Assembly (NCBI GenBank): GCA_963728285.1
Contig: CAVSJR010000002.1
Coordinates: 124,001-188,000, forward strand
Direction of reading: 5' to 3'
Length of the DNA: 64,000 nucleotides
Origin: CAVSJR01 sp963728285
GTDB lineage: Bacteria; Actinomycetota; UBA4738; HRBIN12
In this document: positions 36,431-45,593 of the stretch, piece by piece
Layout of the letters: each line of letters starts with the position of its first letter
Position numbering within the stretch: position 1 is the first letter of the stretch
Program-made: the position numbers and the translations under genes
Notes under the pieces: generated by a model
Seen by the model: the letters and a program-made list of their open reading frames with translations, nothing else
What the model was told of the DNA's origin: nothing
The model's database searches: none

Positions 36431-37438
36431 CTACCGACGGCGGACCAGCTGGAACGCCGACTGGTAGTCCGAGAGGTGTTCCAGCATCAGGCCGGCCCCG
36501 ACGATCACCGTCTCGAGCGGACGCTCGGCCACGTGCACGGGCACCTCACATTCCTGCGCGAGCAGCATGTCCATGCCGCGAAGGAGCGCGCCTCCTCCCG
36601 CGAGGAACATGCCGGTCTCGAGGACATCATGGGTGAGCTCGGGGGGCGACTCGGCGAGGCACAGGCGTGCGGCCTCGACGATCCTGGCGACGGGGCCCGC
36701 GATGGCCTTGCGAATCTCGTCGCCCTCCACGTGCACCTCCACGGTGTTGCCGGTGGAGAGCTCGCGCCCCGAGACGATCGCGGCGCGATCGTGCGTACCG
36801 GGAAACGCCGAACCGACGGCCATCTTGAGACCCTCCGCGGACTTCTCGCCGATGACGACGCCGTAGGCGGTTCGGACGTGTTCCTGGATGGCCGAGTCGA
36901 GATCGAATCCGCCGACCTCGGCCGACCGCCCGCTGACGACCCCGCCCATCGACACCACGGCCATCTCCGAGAACCCGCCGCCGATGTCCACGACCAGGTT
37001 TCCGATCGGCTCATGGATGGGCAGTCGAGCCCCGATCGCCGCCGCGAGCGGCTCCTCCACGAGCACGACGCTTCTCGCGCCGGCGTGGAGGATGGCCTCC
37101 TCGACGGCGCGGCGCTCGACGCCCGAGCTCGCCGACGGGACGCAGACGAGGACCCGCGGCTTCGAGAACCGTGCGACCCCGATACGGCGCATGATCGCCT
37201 GCACCATGCGCTCGACGATGTCGTACTCGGTCATGACGCCGTGGCGCATCGGTCGCATCGCGATGACGTTTCCCGCGCGGTCTCCGATCATCTGCCACGC
37301 CTGCTCGCCGAGCGCGACGACGTCGCCGCTCGCGCCGTCCACCCCGACGACCGTGGGCTCGTTGAAGACGATCCCGTCGCCCTCCCGATACACCAGCGTG
37401 TTCGCGGTGCCCAGGTCGATGGCGAGGTCGCGGCCCAT
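36431..37438 (-). CDS. mreB: MreB-type actin-like protein
   Basis: 335-residue bacterial actin. Phosphate 1 loop DLAIDLGTANTLVYREGDGIVFNEPTVV, connector PMRHGVMTEYDIVERMVQAIMRR, phosphate 2 loop GNLVVDIGGGFSEMAVVSMGGVV and adenosine motif GMFLAGGGALLRGMDMLLAQE are all intact, so it should bind ATP and polymerise under the membrane. Start ATG 37438 shares TGATG with the moaE stop. There are no mreC, mreD or rodA genes nearby, and the pairing with moaE is unusual, so this may be an orphan MreB/Mbl with a specialised role. Confidence 0.9.
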   Translation of the reverse strand: MGRDLAIDLGTANTLVYREGDGIVFNEPTVVGVDGASGDVVALGEQAWQMIGDRAGNVIAMRPMRHGVMTEYDIVERMVQAIMRRIGVARFSKPRVLVCVPSASSGVERRAVEEAILHAGARSVVLVEEPLAAAIGARLPIHEPIGNLVVDIGGGFSEMAVVSMGGVVSGRSAEVGGFDLDSAIQEHVRTAYGVVIGEKSAEGLKMAVGSAFPGTHDRAAIVSGRELSTGNTVEVHVEGDEIRKAIAGPVARIVEAARLCLAESPPELTHDVLETGMFLAGGGALLRGMDMLLAQECEVPVHVAERPLETVIVGAGLMLEHLSDYQSAFQLVRRR

Positions 37439-37866
37439 CAGCTGCCCATCACCCAGTGCGCATCGCCCGTCGCCAGGGCCTCCTTCTTCCAGATGGGGAC
37501 GTCCTGCTTGAGGCGCTCGATCCCGTGGCGGCATGCCTCGAACGCCTCGGCTCGGTGGGGGGCCGAGCATGCCACGACGACGGAGGTCTCGCCGACGTCC
37601 AGCGCTCCGATCCGGTGCAGGAGGGCGACCTTGCGCACCGGCCAGGTCGAGCGCATCTCGCCGGCGACCTCGCGCAGGCGCCGCTCCGCGAGCTCGTCCC
37701 AAGCCTCGTAGACCAGGCCGCTCACGTCGCCCGCCTCGGAGCGGTTGCGAACCGTCCCCGCGAAGACGCACGTTGCGCCGGCCGCCGGGTCGGCGACGAA
37801 GTCGGCCGCCTCCTCCATTCGCAGGGGCTCGCCGGTGATGCGGACGAGCGTCGGGTCCTCGGGCAC
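37438..37866 (-). CDS. moaE: molybdopterin synthase catalytic subunit
   Basis: 142 residues. MoaE transfers sulfur from MoaD thiocarboxylate to precursor Z in molybdenum-cofactor synthesis. Motifs: GATCVFAGTVRNRSEAGDV, LVYEAWDELAERRLREVAGEM, VALLHRIGALDVGETSVVVACSAPHRAEAFEACRHGIERLKQDVPIWKKE, with the catalytic lysines in the KxxxPIWKKE segment. Translationally coupled to mreB. No moaD or other moa genes are in this window. Confidence 0.92.
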   Translation of the reverse strand: MPEDPTLVRITGEPLRMEEAADFVADPAAGATCVFAGTVRNRSEAGDVSGLVYEAWDELAERRLREVAGEMRSTWPVRKVALLHRIGALDVGETSVVVACSAPHRAEAFEACRHGIERLKQDVPIWKKEALATGDAHWVMGS

Positions 37867-37930
37867 CGGCCCATTCTAGAGACCGGTCGTAGGATGTTCG
37901 CATGAGCCGATGCGCGACGGGGCGACCGCG

Positions 37931-39158
37931 ATGAGCGATCCACGCGTCCCCGACAACCCGTTCGACGCGCCGAGCGGCGACCTCTTCGCCGACGTCCCCC
38001 TCCTGCGGGAGATCCAGCGGGTGCTGCTCTCCTCCGACGGGCCGGTCAACTGGGAGCTGGCGCGCCAGATCGGGATCGCCTCGGCCCAGTGGGGCCAGGA
38101 TGACGAGCCGCCGACCGATGAGGACGCCCGCCACGTGCAGGAAGCGGTTCGATTGGCGGAGCTCCAGATCGGCCAGTTCACGGGCCTCGCCCCTCCCACC
38201 GACGTCGCCTCGGTCCGAGCCGTCCGGCGGGCGGAATGGGTCCAAGCCAACATCGAGAGCCTCCGCGATCTCCTGGAGCCCGCAGCCGAGCGCGTCGGCG
38301 AGGCGATCACGAAGGCACAGCAGGAGGCCGCGAGCAGCCTCGACTCCGACGTCCACGCGACCGACGAACCGGGCATCGCCGGGATGGCGGCCCAGCTGCA
38401 GCAGGCGATGGGGCAGCTCTCCCCCCTGCTCCTGGGAGCCCAGGTCGGGCAGGTGCTCGGCTACCTCGGCCAGCGCGTGCTCGGGCAGTACGACATCGCG
38501 GTGCCGCGAAGCGGCCCCGGATCCATGCTCTTCGTGATCCCCAATATCGCGGCGTTCGAACGCGATTGGAGCCTTCCCCAGACCGATTTTCGGACGTGGG
38601 TGGCGCTGCACGAGGTCGCCCACCGATTCGAGTTCGCGCAGGCATGGACGCACGCCCACTTCCGCGACGCTGCTGGATGACTTCCTGTCGACGCTGGAGT
38701 TCGACGTCGGCGGGATTCAGGAGCGCCTGGCCGGACTCGACATCTCCGACCCCGAGGCGATGCAACGGGCGATGGAGTCGGAGCCGGGTCTGTTCGGCAC
38801 CGTGCTCGATGCCGAGCAGCGGATCAAGCTCGCACGGATCCAGGCCTTCATGGCCGCGGCCGAGGGCTACGGGGATCACCTGACGCGCGCGCTGGGCGAG
38901 CGACTGCTCCCCTCCTACGGCCGGATCGAGGAGGCCATGCGCCGCTACCGCGAGTCCGAGCACGCCGACCCGGTATTCGAGCGCCTGCTGGGAATCGAGA
39001 TGAAGCGCGATCAGTACCGGCTCGGACTGGCCTTCTGCGACACGGTCGTCGAGTTGACGGACGAGGCGACGCTGTCCTCGATGTGGTCCTCCCCCGAGGC
39101 GCTCCCCTCCATGCCCGAGATCGAGGAGCCCCGCCTCTGGCTCGCCCGGTCGGCCTGA
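37931..39158 (+). CDS. DUF2342 zinc-dependent hydrolase (one inserted base near 38668)
   Basis: About 408 residues after correction. N-terminal DNPFDAPSGDLFADVPLLREIQRVL, central GSMLFVIPNIAAFERDWSLPQTDFRTWVALHEVAHRFEFAQAWTHAHF with the zinc motif HEVAH. Past the frame break come LLDDFLSTLEFDVGGIQERL and AQQRIKL-like, EGYGDHLTRALGERLLPSYGRIEEAMRRYR segments. This actinobacterial family is annotated as zinc-dependent metalloprotease or coenzyme F420 biosynthesis-associated protein; the true role is unproven. The break lies at FRDAAG/CTG-CTG-GAT and one base repairs it. Start ATG 37931; ATG 37910 is in frame. Confidence 0.8.
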
Positions 39159-39223
39159 ACGCGAAGGCGTCGGTCCCCGGAACGCTCAGGCCGTCCACCG
39201 AAACCCGGTATCCTTCCCGCCCG

Positions 39224-39997
39224 ATGGCGGTCGGTGAGCTCGTCGCGGCGACGGTGGCGGACCAGCGCGTCTTCGACGCGTATGGCGAGAACGCTCCCCC
39301 GGGGATCTATCTGCTGAATCAGCCCGGGCGCGCCCTCCCGTTCACGATCTTCCGGGCCTGGAAGGTGCCGACCGGGATCGTCACGGAGGAGGTGCGGTTC
39401 ATCGGCCCCTCGGGGAGGATGGTGTGGCGCTGGGGGCCGGAGCCGCGCCGAATGGTGGGCTCGATGGACCTGACGGTCGAGGTCGACGCCGTCGACGGCG
39501 CGATGTTCGACGAGACCGGAACCTATCTCGCGTCCTTCATCCTGGACGATCAGATCGAGGGGGAGATCGAGGTCCCGGTCTACGTGCAGGTGGCTCCGAC
39601 CGCGCTTCCCAAGGAGGTCGAGGAGGGGCTGAAGAAATCGGACGTGATCTGGGTCGGCGTCGAGAGCAACGGACGCGACCACACGATCCCGGCGTGGTTC
39701 GCCTACAAGAACGGCAAGATCTATCTGCTCTCGCAGCGTGAGCCCGGGCCCGAGGAGCAGAGCGTCCCCGGGGTCCCGAACGCGAAGGAGCTCGTCGTGA
39801 TCACGCGTCGAAAGGGCCGCGACACCTCGCTCGATCGGTTCCCGGCCTCCTACCGGATGCTGGAGGGCCCGGAGTGGGAGGAGGCGGCGAAGGCGCTCGC
39901 CGACAAGCGCAAGAGCCGGGCCGGGACTCCGGCGGACTCGATCAAGCGGTGGCGCTCGAGCGCGGACATCGCGGAGCTGACCCCGGTCGTTCAGTAG
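39224..39997 (+). CDS. hypothetical protein with a flavin-split-barrel-like C-terminal half
   Basis: 257 residues, soluble. N-terminal half GELVAATVADQRVFDAYGENAPPGIYLLNQ and TEEVRFIGPSGRMVWRWGPE looks beta-rich. The second half, IPAWFAYKNGKIYLLSQREPGPEEQSV, KELVVITRRKGRDTSLDRF, has the order of a pyridoxamine-phosphate-oxidase-like barrel (W-F-x-x-x-G-x-x-Y), but I cannot confirm it. Start ATG 39224 lacks a visible Shine-Dalgarno. Its stop codon sits inside the hairpin at 39994-40017 that it shares with aroF. Confidence 0.65.
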   Translation: MAVGELVAATVADQRVFDAYGENAPPGIYLLNQPGRALPFTIFRAWKVPTGIVTEEVRFIGPSGRMVWRWGPEPRRMVGSMDLTVEVDAVDGAMFDETGTYLASFILDDQIEGEIEVPVYVQVAPTALPKEVEEGLKKSDVIWVGVESNGRDHTIPAWFAYKNGKIYLLSQREPGPEEQSVPGVPNAKELVVITRRKGRDTSLDRFPASYRMLEGPEWEEAAKALADKRKSRAGTPADSIKRWRSSADIAELTPVVQ

Positions 39998-40017
39998 GTC
40001 GGGGTCGGCCGACCTAC
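39994..40017. terminator. bidirectional terminator holding both convergent stop codons
   Basis: Perfect 9-bp arms GTAGGTCGG (39994-40002) and CCGACCTAC (40009-40017). The TAG of the plus-strand gene (39995-39997) lies in one arm and the TAG of aroF on the minus strand (40014-40016) in the other, so the hairpin serves both transcripts. Confidence 0.65.
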
Positions 40018-41034
40018 TCGTTCACGGGCCGGCCGAGCGCCGCGGCGATCGATCGAAGCTCGCCCCCGAGCTCGAGGACCTGCGCGGGCGTCAGGGCCTG
40101 TGGCCCGTCACACAGCGCGTTCTCCGGATCGGCGTGCACGTCGACCATGACGGCGTCGGCTCCCGCGGCCAGCGCGGCGAGCGCCATGGGCGCCACCAGC
40201 TCCCTCACGCCCATCGCGTGCGAGGGATCGACGATGACGGGCAGATGGCTCTCCTCCTGCGCGACGACCATGCCGCCGAGATCCAGCGTGTTCCTGGTCG
40301 CGGTCTCGAACGTGCGGATGCCGCGCTCGCACAGGATGATCTCGGAGTTCCCGCGCTGGGCGACGTATTCGGCGGCCATGAGCCATTCCTCGACGGTGGC
40401 GGACAGCCCGCGCTTCAGCATCACGGGTTTCTTGGTCTGCCCGACCTCCCTCAGCAATCCGAAGTTCTGCATGTTGCGGGTGCCGATCTGCAGACAGTCC
40501 GCCCACTCGGCGACGAGCTCGACGTCCCGTGCGTCGAGCACCTCGGTCGCGATCGGAAGCCCCGTCCGCTCCCGGCACTCCGCGAGGATCTCGAGTCCTC
40601 GCTTGCCGAGGCCCTGGAACGAGTACGGGGAGCTGCGTGGCTTGTAGGCGCCTCCGCGAAGGATGGTCGCCCCCGCCTCCTTGGCCGCCAGGCAGGCGGC
40701 GAGGGCCTGCTCATCGCTCTCGACGGCACAGGGTCCGGCGATGATCGTGAACGCGGCGCGTCCGACCGGGGTCGTGCCGACCTTCACGGTCGTCGGCTCC
40801 GGATGCAGGTCGCGGGCCACCATCTTGTACGGCTTGCCCACCTGGATGACGTGGTCGACTCCGGGAAGCTGCTTCAGCGGCGAGCGCCTGGAACCGGGCG
40901 GTGTCGCCGACGAGGCCGATGATCGTGTGCACGGTCCCGCGCGACACGAAGGCCTCGCCGCCGGCGTCGCGAACCATCTCCGCGACGCGCTCGATCTGCT
41001 CGTCCGTCGCGCCGAACTGCATGACCACTACCAT
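40014..41034 (-). CDS. aroF: 3-deoxy-7-phosphoheptulonate synthase, type I-beta (one inserted base near 40880)
   Basis: First enzyme of the shikimate pathway: phosphoenolpyruvate plus erythrose-4-phosphate gives DAHP. 339 residues after correction. N-terminal ferredoxin-like regulatory domain (MVVVMQFGATDEQIERVAEMV, GGEAFVSRGTVHTIIGLVGDT), then the catalytic barrel with FTIIAGPCAVESDEQALA, ILRGGAYKPRSSPYSFQG, KPVMLKRGLSATVEEWLMAAEY, ILCERGIRTFE, VIVDPSHAMG and ADAVMVDVHADPENALCDG (metal Cys, His, Glu, Asp). Frame changes between TARFQAL and PLKQLPGVDHVIQVG; one extra base explains it. Preceded by an aromatic leader peptide and attenuator. Confidence 0.9.
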
Positions 41035-41075
41035 CGCTGCCCTCCCTCCGGCCTCACCCGGAGCGAAAAGACGAA

Positions 41076-41098
41076 ACCCCGGGCCTCGTGCCCGGGGT
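41076..41098 (-). terminator. attenuator hairpin upstream of aroF
   Basis: On the minus strand: ACCCCGGGC - ACGAG - GCCCGGGGT followed directly by TTCGTCTTTT, a classic intrinsic terminator, 42 bp before the aroF start. Terminating ahead of the gene only makes sense as attenuation. The 5' arm (ACCCCGGGC) is repeated exactly in the preceding leader ORF (complement of 41127-41135), where it can compete for the same 3' arm or pair with the 5' arm through its self-complementary CCCGGG. Confidence 0.85.
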
Positions 41099-41123
41099 CC
41101 CTGGCTCGCGTGGCGTCAGGTGA

Positions 41124-41180
41124 CTAGCCCGGGGTGTCCCCGAAGTAGCCAAACCATGCGCCGCGCGAGATCGATACCAT
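41124..41180 (-). CDS. aroF leader peptide (18 residues, W-F-G-Y-F)
   Basis: MVSISRGAWFGYFGDTPG then TAG. It encodes all three aromatic amino acids in five codons (TGG TTT GGC TAC TTC), ending 25 bp before the terminator hairpin. The last sense codons ACC CCG GGC duplicate the terminator 5' arm. A ribosome stalled at the aromatic codons leaves that copy free; one that reaches the stop covers it. GGAGGGAG lies about 20 bases upstream, so the start is not certain: an ATG at 41191 in another frame has better spacing but lacks the aromatic run. Confidence 0.7.
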   Translation of the reverse strand: MVSISRGAWFGYFGDTPG

Positions 41181-41256
41181 GTCGATGCCATTGTGCTGGC
41201 TCCCTCCGGCGATGGCAACCTCCCGCTGCGACGTTCCCCGCAGATCGCACGCTAGG

Positions 41257-41890
41257 ATGCGCCACGTGGCGCTCACGCTGGTGGAACATCCGCTCGCATC
41301 GCATCTGCTCACCGCGCTTCGCGATGCGTCCACGCCGCCCGAGATCTTCCGCACGATCGCCAAGCGCCTGGCGCTGGCGCTCGTCCTCGAGGCGAGCCGG
41401 GGGCTCCCCACGCACGAGATCGAGGTCCGCACGCCCGCTGACGACGACCCGCGGCCGGGTGTTGCCTCGAGACCTCGTCGCCGTGCCGATCCTTCGAGCC
41501 GGCCTCGGGATGCTCGAGGCGGTCACGGACCTGTTTCCGGAGGTGGCCGTCGGCTACGTCGGGCTTGAGCGGGACGAGGCGTCGCTGCAGGCGCAGCGCT
41601 ACTACGAGAAGCTTCCCCCGGTGGCGGGCCGCCACGTCCTCGTGCTCGACCCGATGCTCGCGACCGGTGGGTCGGGCGCCGCGGCCTGCGCGGCGATCAA
41701 GGGCGGCGGGCCGGCGGACGTCCGCTTCGTCTGCGTCGTCGCCGCTCCCGAGGGCGTCGCGCGCATGGAGGCCGAGCACCCCGACGTCGGTATCTTCGCC
41801 GCGGCGCTCGACGAGCGGCTCGACGAGCACGGCTACATCGTGCCGGGCCTCGGTGACTTCGGCGACCGGCTCTTCGGGACCGAGGGATAG
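41257..41890 (+). CDS. upp: uracil phosphoribosyltransferase (one inserted base near 41458)
   Basis: Salvage enzyme: uracil plus PRPP gives UMP. 210 residues after correction. MRHVALTLVEHPLASHLLTALRDASTPPEIFR opens the protein as in all Upp; RDLVAVPILRAGLGMLEAV, VGYVGLERDEASL, LVLDPMLATGGSGAAACAAIK (PRPP loop) and the C-terminal YIVPGLGDFGDRLFGTEG (uracil site) are intact. Frame changes in CCGCGGCCGGGTGTTGCC; dropping one base restores the protein. Divergent from the aroF leader with 76 bp between and ending 4 bp from the convergent nucleoside transporter operon, which would supply its substrate. Confidence 0.9.
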
Positions 41891-41894
41891 CGCC

Positions 41895-42836
41895 TCACAG
41901 GGCGCCCTTGCCCGAGTACGCCTTGCCGGCCGCCTCCGGCGCCTCCACCCGCCCGACGAACCCCGCGATCGCGACGATCGTCACGACGTAGGGCAGCATC
42001 CGGATGAATTGCTCGGGAAGCAGCGAGATGCCCGGCGCGTCGGCGAGCCGCAACGGAATCGCTTGTGCGAAGCCGAAGAGCAGCGAGGCCACGAGCAACC
42101 GCACGGGCTGCCAGTTGGCGAGGATGAGCGCCGCCAGCGCGATGAAGCCGAGGCCCTGCGTCTGCCCCTCGGTGAAGACGCCGTTCACCTCGATCGAGAG
42201 GAACGCGCCCGACAGCCCGGCCAGGGCCCCGGAGATCAAGACGCCCGCGTACCGATATCGCGAGACGGACACGCCGAGCGTTCGCGCCGCCTCGGGGTTC
42301 TCGCCACAGGAGCGGAGGCGAAGCCCGAAGCGCGTCCGATTCAGCACGTACAGCACCGGAACGACGGACGCGAACGCGACGAGGACGATCGGGGACACGT
42401 CCTGAAACGCCCTGCCGAGCCCGGCGGGGAGCTGCGAGAGCAGCGGGATATCGATCTGCGGCAGCGTCGGGACGCCCGTGTCGGACTGCGTGGCCTGGCC
42501 GAAGAACAGCTGCGAGAGGAACCGGGCGAGGCCGATCGCGACGATGTTGATCACGACGCCCGAGACGATCTGGTCCACGCCGAAGGTGATCGTCGCGACG
42601 GCGTGGACGAGCGAGAACGCGAGGCCCGCCGCGGCCCCGACGGCCAAGCCGCTGACCGGTCCGAACCGGAACGCTCCCCACACGCCCATGATGGTCCCGA
42701 CGATCATCAGGCCCTCGAGGCCGATGTTCACGATGCCGGCGCGTTCGCTGAAGAGCCCGCCCAGGCCGGTCAGGTACAGGATCGTGAAGTAGTTGAGGCC
42801 GATGCCGATCGCCGCGCCGAGGTCGAGGAGCGGCAT
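41895..42836 (-). CDS. BMP-type nucleoside ABC transporter, permease 2
   Basis: 313-residue membrane protein of the branched-chain/ribose-type permease family: GGLFSERAGIVNIGLEGLMIVGTIMG, FGVDQIVSGVVINIVAIGL, RFGLRLRSCGENPEAARTLGVSV (the cytoplasmic loop that docks the ATPase) and LSGAFLSIEVNGVFTEGQTQGLGFIALAALI. With permease 1 it forms the channel for nucleosides such as guanosine or uridine (NupQ-like). Begins two bases after the stop of permease 1. Last gene of the operon. Confidence 0.88.
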   Translation of the reverse strand: MPLLDLGAAIGIGLNYFTILYLTGLGGLFSERAGIVNIGLEGLMIVGTIMGVWGAFRFGPVSGLAVGAAAGLAFSLVHAVATITFGVDQIVSGVVINIVAIGLARFLSQLFFGQATQSDTGVPTLPQIDIPLLSQLPAGLGRAFQDVSPIVLVAFASVVPVLYVLNRTRFGLRLRSCGENPEAARTLGVSVSRYRYAGVLISGALAGLSGAFLSIEVNGVFTEGQTQGLGFIALAALILANWQPVRLLVASLLFGFAQAIPLRLADAPGISLLPEQFIRMLPYVVTIVAIAGFVGRVEAPEAAGKAYSGKGAL

Positions 42837-44009
42837 CTAGCCGGCCGCCTTCGCCGGGTCGCCGGCCGCCGGCTCCTCCGAACGCGTGAGCCGCTGCACG
42901 CGGCGCGCCGACGCGCGGTTCACGATCTCGTAGGCGACCACGACCGAGAGGATCAGGACGCCCTGGAGGATCACGATGATCTCCTGGGGAAGGTCGGTGA
43001 GCAGCGCGACGCCGTCCTGTCCGCGGTTCAGCAGGCCGATCAGGATCGCCGCGACGACGATCCCGAACGGGTTGTTGCGTCCCAGGAACGCCACCGCGAT
43101 CCCGTCGAAGCCGAGGTTCGTCTGATAGTTCGCCCCCAGGTACCCGCGGTTGGCGAGCAGATCGTTCAGCCCGACGAACCCGGCGAGGGCCCCGGAGATC
43201 AGGAACATCGTGATCTGGATGCGGCCGATGCCGACGCCGCCGGCCTCGGCGGACGACGGCGAGGAGCCGACGGCCCTCGCCTCGTAGCCGAGCCTCGTCC
43301 GCTTGAGGAGGAACCAGACGCCCGCCGCAGCGAGCAGGCCGACGGGGAAGAGCCACGATAGGTGCACCGACGGCGGAATCTGCTCCTGGATCCCGAGGGT
43401 CTGCGCGATGCCGGGGATGAGGGCCGCGCGAGGGAAGATGTCCGTTCGCAGATCGATGAGGCCGGTGTCCGAGGTCCGAAGCGGATGCAGCAGGAGCCAC
43501 GCCACCAGGCTCCCCGCGATCCCGTTCATCATGATCGTCGTCACGACCTCGTGGGCGCCCGTCCGTACCTTCAGGACCGCGGGGATCGCCGCCCACGCGA
43601 GCGCGCCGGCCGCCGAGGCGAGCACCACGACGGGGAGCAGGATCGGCGCCGGGAGGAAGTCGAGGGCGAGCGCGGCCGCCGCCGCGACCGCCATGCCGAC
43701 GATGTACTGCCCCTCGACGCCGATGTTGAACATGCCCGCCTTGAACGCCACCGCGACCGCGAGCCCGGAGAAGATGAGCGGCGTCGCGTTCTCGAGCACC
43801 CGAGCGAAGTCCTGGGGCCGATTCGTCCCGAAGCGCCAGATCGTCTCGTAGGTGAACAGCGGGCTCTCGCGGTACAGCAGGATGATCACGCTTCCGACGG
43901 CGGCGGCGAACAACACCGCGACCGCGACGGCGAGGAGCTGCGTCAACAGCGGATCGACCCAGGCCGGACGACCCCGGGACGCCCGCGCGGGGAACGCCTC
44001 GCTCGCCAT
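42837..44009 (-). CDS. BMP-type nucleoside ABC transporter, permease 1
   Basis: 390 residues, about eight to ten transmembrane segments. GLAVAVAFKAGMFNIGVEGQYIVGM and RTRLGYEARAVGSSPSSAEAGGVGIGRIQI are the conserved signature and coupling loops, and LGFDGIAVAFLGRNNPFGIVVAAILIG is the second signature of the NupP-type permease. Start ATG 44009 shares TGATG with the ATPase stop, so stoichiometry is probably set by coupling. Confidence 0.88.
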   Translation of the reverse strand: MASEAFPARASRGRPAWVDPLLTQLLAVAVAVLFAAAVGSVIILLYRESPLFTYETIWRFGTNRPQDFARVLENATPLIFSGLAVAVAFKAGMFNIGVEGQYIVGMAVAAAAALALDFLPAPILLPVVVLASAAGALAWAAIPAVLKVRTGAHEVVTTIMMNGIAGSLVAWLLLHPLRTSDTGLIDLRTDIFPRAALIPGIAQTLGIQEQIPPSVHLSWLFPVGLLAAAGVWFLLKRTRLGYEARAVGSSPSSAEAGGVGIGRIQITMFLISGALAGFVGLNDLLANRGYLGANYQTNLGFDGIAVAFLGRNNPFGIVVAAILIGLLNRGQDGVALLTDLPQEIIVILQGVLILSVVVAYEIVNRASARRVQRLTRSEEPAAGDPAKAAG

Positions 44010-45551
44010 CAGCCCGCCCCGCCTCGGTCGGCGCCTCCCGTCATCCCGATGCCGATCTCCTCCGGGTCGGCGTCGGGAGCGAACTCGCCGGTGAGGCGGC
44101 CCTCGTAGATGGTCACGATCCGGTCCGAGAGCTCGTAGATCTCCTCGAGCTCCGCCGAGATCAGCAGCACCGCCCGGCCGGCAGCCTTCTGATCGAGGAT
44201 GCGTCGCCACACGAACTCGATGGCGCCAACGTCCAGGCCGCGCGTCGGCTGGTGCGCGACGAGCACGCGGGGCTGCTCGTCGAGCTCCCGCGCGAGGATC
44301 AGCTTCTGTTGGTTGCCGCCCGAGAGGGTCGAGGCGGGGACCGAGATGCTTCGCGCGCGAATGTCGAAGGCGCGAACGAGCCGAGCGCACAGCTCCTTGA
44401 TGCGGCGCATGGCGAGCACGCCGAAGCGACCGGAGAAGCCGGGCCGTGACTGGCGGCCGAGCGCAACGTTCTCCCAGAGCGTCATGTCGAGCACGAGTCC
44501 GCGATGGTGCCGGTCCTCCGGAACGAACGCGACGCCCTGCTCCCGATGCCCATCCACGCCGAGATGGGTCAGCTCGGTGCCGGCCACTCGGATGCTTCCG
44601 CCGCCGGGCGTCTGCAGGCCGATACAGCACTCGGCGAGCTCCCGCTGTCCGTTGCCCTCGACCCCGGCCACCCCGACGATCTCGGCCGCCCGCACGGTGA
44701 GATCGATCGCCCTCCAGGTGGCCGGGGACCCTGAGGCCGCGGAGCTCCAGCATCGGCTCGCCGGGCATCACATCCGGCTTCTCCAGATCGAACAGCACTG
44801 GGCGGCCCACCATCATCTCCGCGAGGGCGGCCTTGCTCGTCTCACGCGGCGACGTCTCGCCGACGACCCGGCCGCGCCGGAGCACCGTGATGCGATCCGC
44901 GATAGACAGGACCTCGTCGAGCTTGTGGCTGATGAACACCACGGTCTTGCCGTCGTCGCGCAGCCTTCGCAGGTTGGAGAACAGCAGGTCGGCCTCCGGC
45001 GGCGTCAGGACGCCCGTCGGCTCGTCGAGGATCAGCAGGTCCACCCCGCGATAGAGCGCCTTCAGGATCTCGACGCGCTGCTGCTCTCCCACGGACAGGG
45101 ACTCCACGATCCTGGCGGGGTCCACGACGAAGCCGTACGCGTCGGCCAGCGCCCGGATGCGTCCTTCGGCGCGCGCCCGATCGAGGATCGGGCCGCCCTC
45201 GGCGCCGAGCATGATGTTCTCCGCCACGGTGAACCGGGCGACCAGCATGAAATGCTGGTGCACCATCCCGATGCCCCGAGCGATCGCGTCGCGCGGCGAC
45301 GCGATCCGCACGGGTTCGCCGCGCACGAGGATCTCTCCGCCGTCCGGCGCGTACAGACCGTAGAGCACGCGCATGAGGGTGGATTTGCCCGCCCCGTTCT
45401 CGCCGACGAGCGCGTGAATCTCGCCCTCGCGCAGGGACAGATCGACGTGATCGTTGGCCACCACGCCGGGGAATCGCTTGGTGATGTCCCGCAGGACCAC
45501 CAGCGGCGATCCCTCGGGCGCCGCCTCGCGTGCCGCCGGAGCCCCCGTCAT
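44009..45551 (-). CDS. BMP-type nucleoside ABC transporter, double ATPase (one inserted base near 44725)
   Basis: 513 residues after correction, two fused ABC modules. Module 1: ALVGENGAGKSTLMRVLYG (Walker A), HQHFMLVARFTVAENIMLG, LSVGEQQRVEILKALYRGVDLLILDEP (signature and Walker B). Module 2: VAGVEGNGQRELAECCIGL, RHHRGLVLDMTLWENVALG, LSGGNQQKLILARELDEQPRVLVAHQPTRGLDV, the degenerate second site typical of ribose/nucleoside importers (no Lys Walker A). The frame moves between RVPGH and TWRAIDLTVRAAEIVG; removing one base fixes it. Coupled to the permease downstream. Confidence 0.88.
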
Positions 45552-45593
45552 GAATGCGGACGATAGCTCGTGGCGTTCGGTCGCGGGGGCGGT

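Noticed and set aside
41183..41191. Alternative leader ORF starting ATG GCA at 41191
   Set aside because: Its Shine-Dalgarno spacing is good but it runs through the terminator into a frame without aromatic clusters. The W-F-G-Y-F frame fits attenuation better; left as an uncertainty of the leader start.
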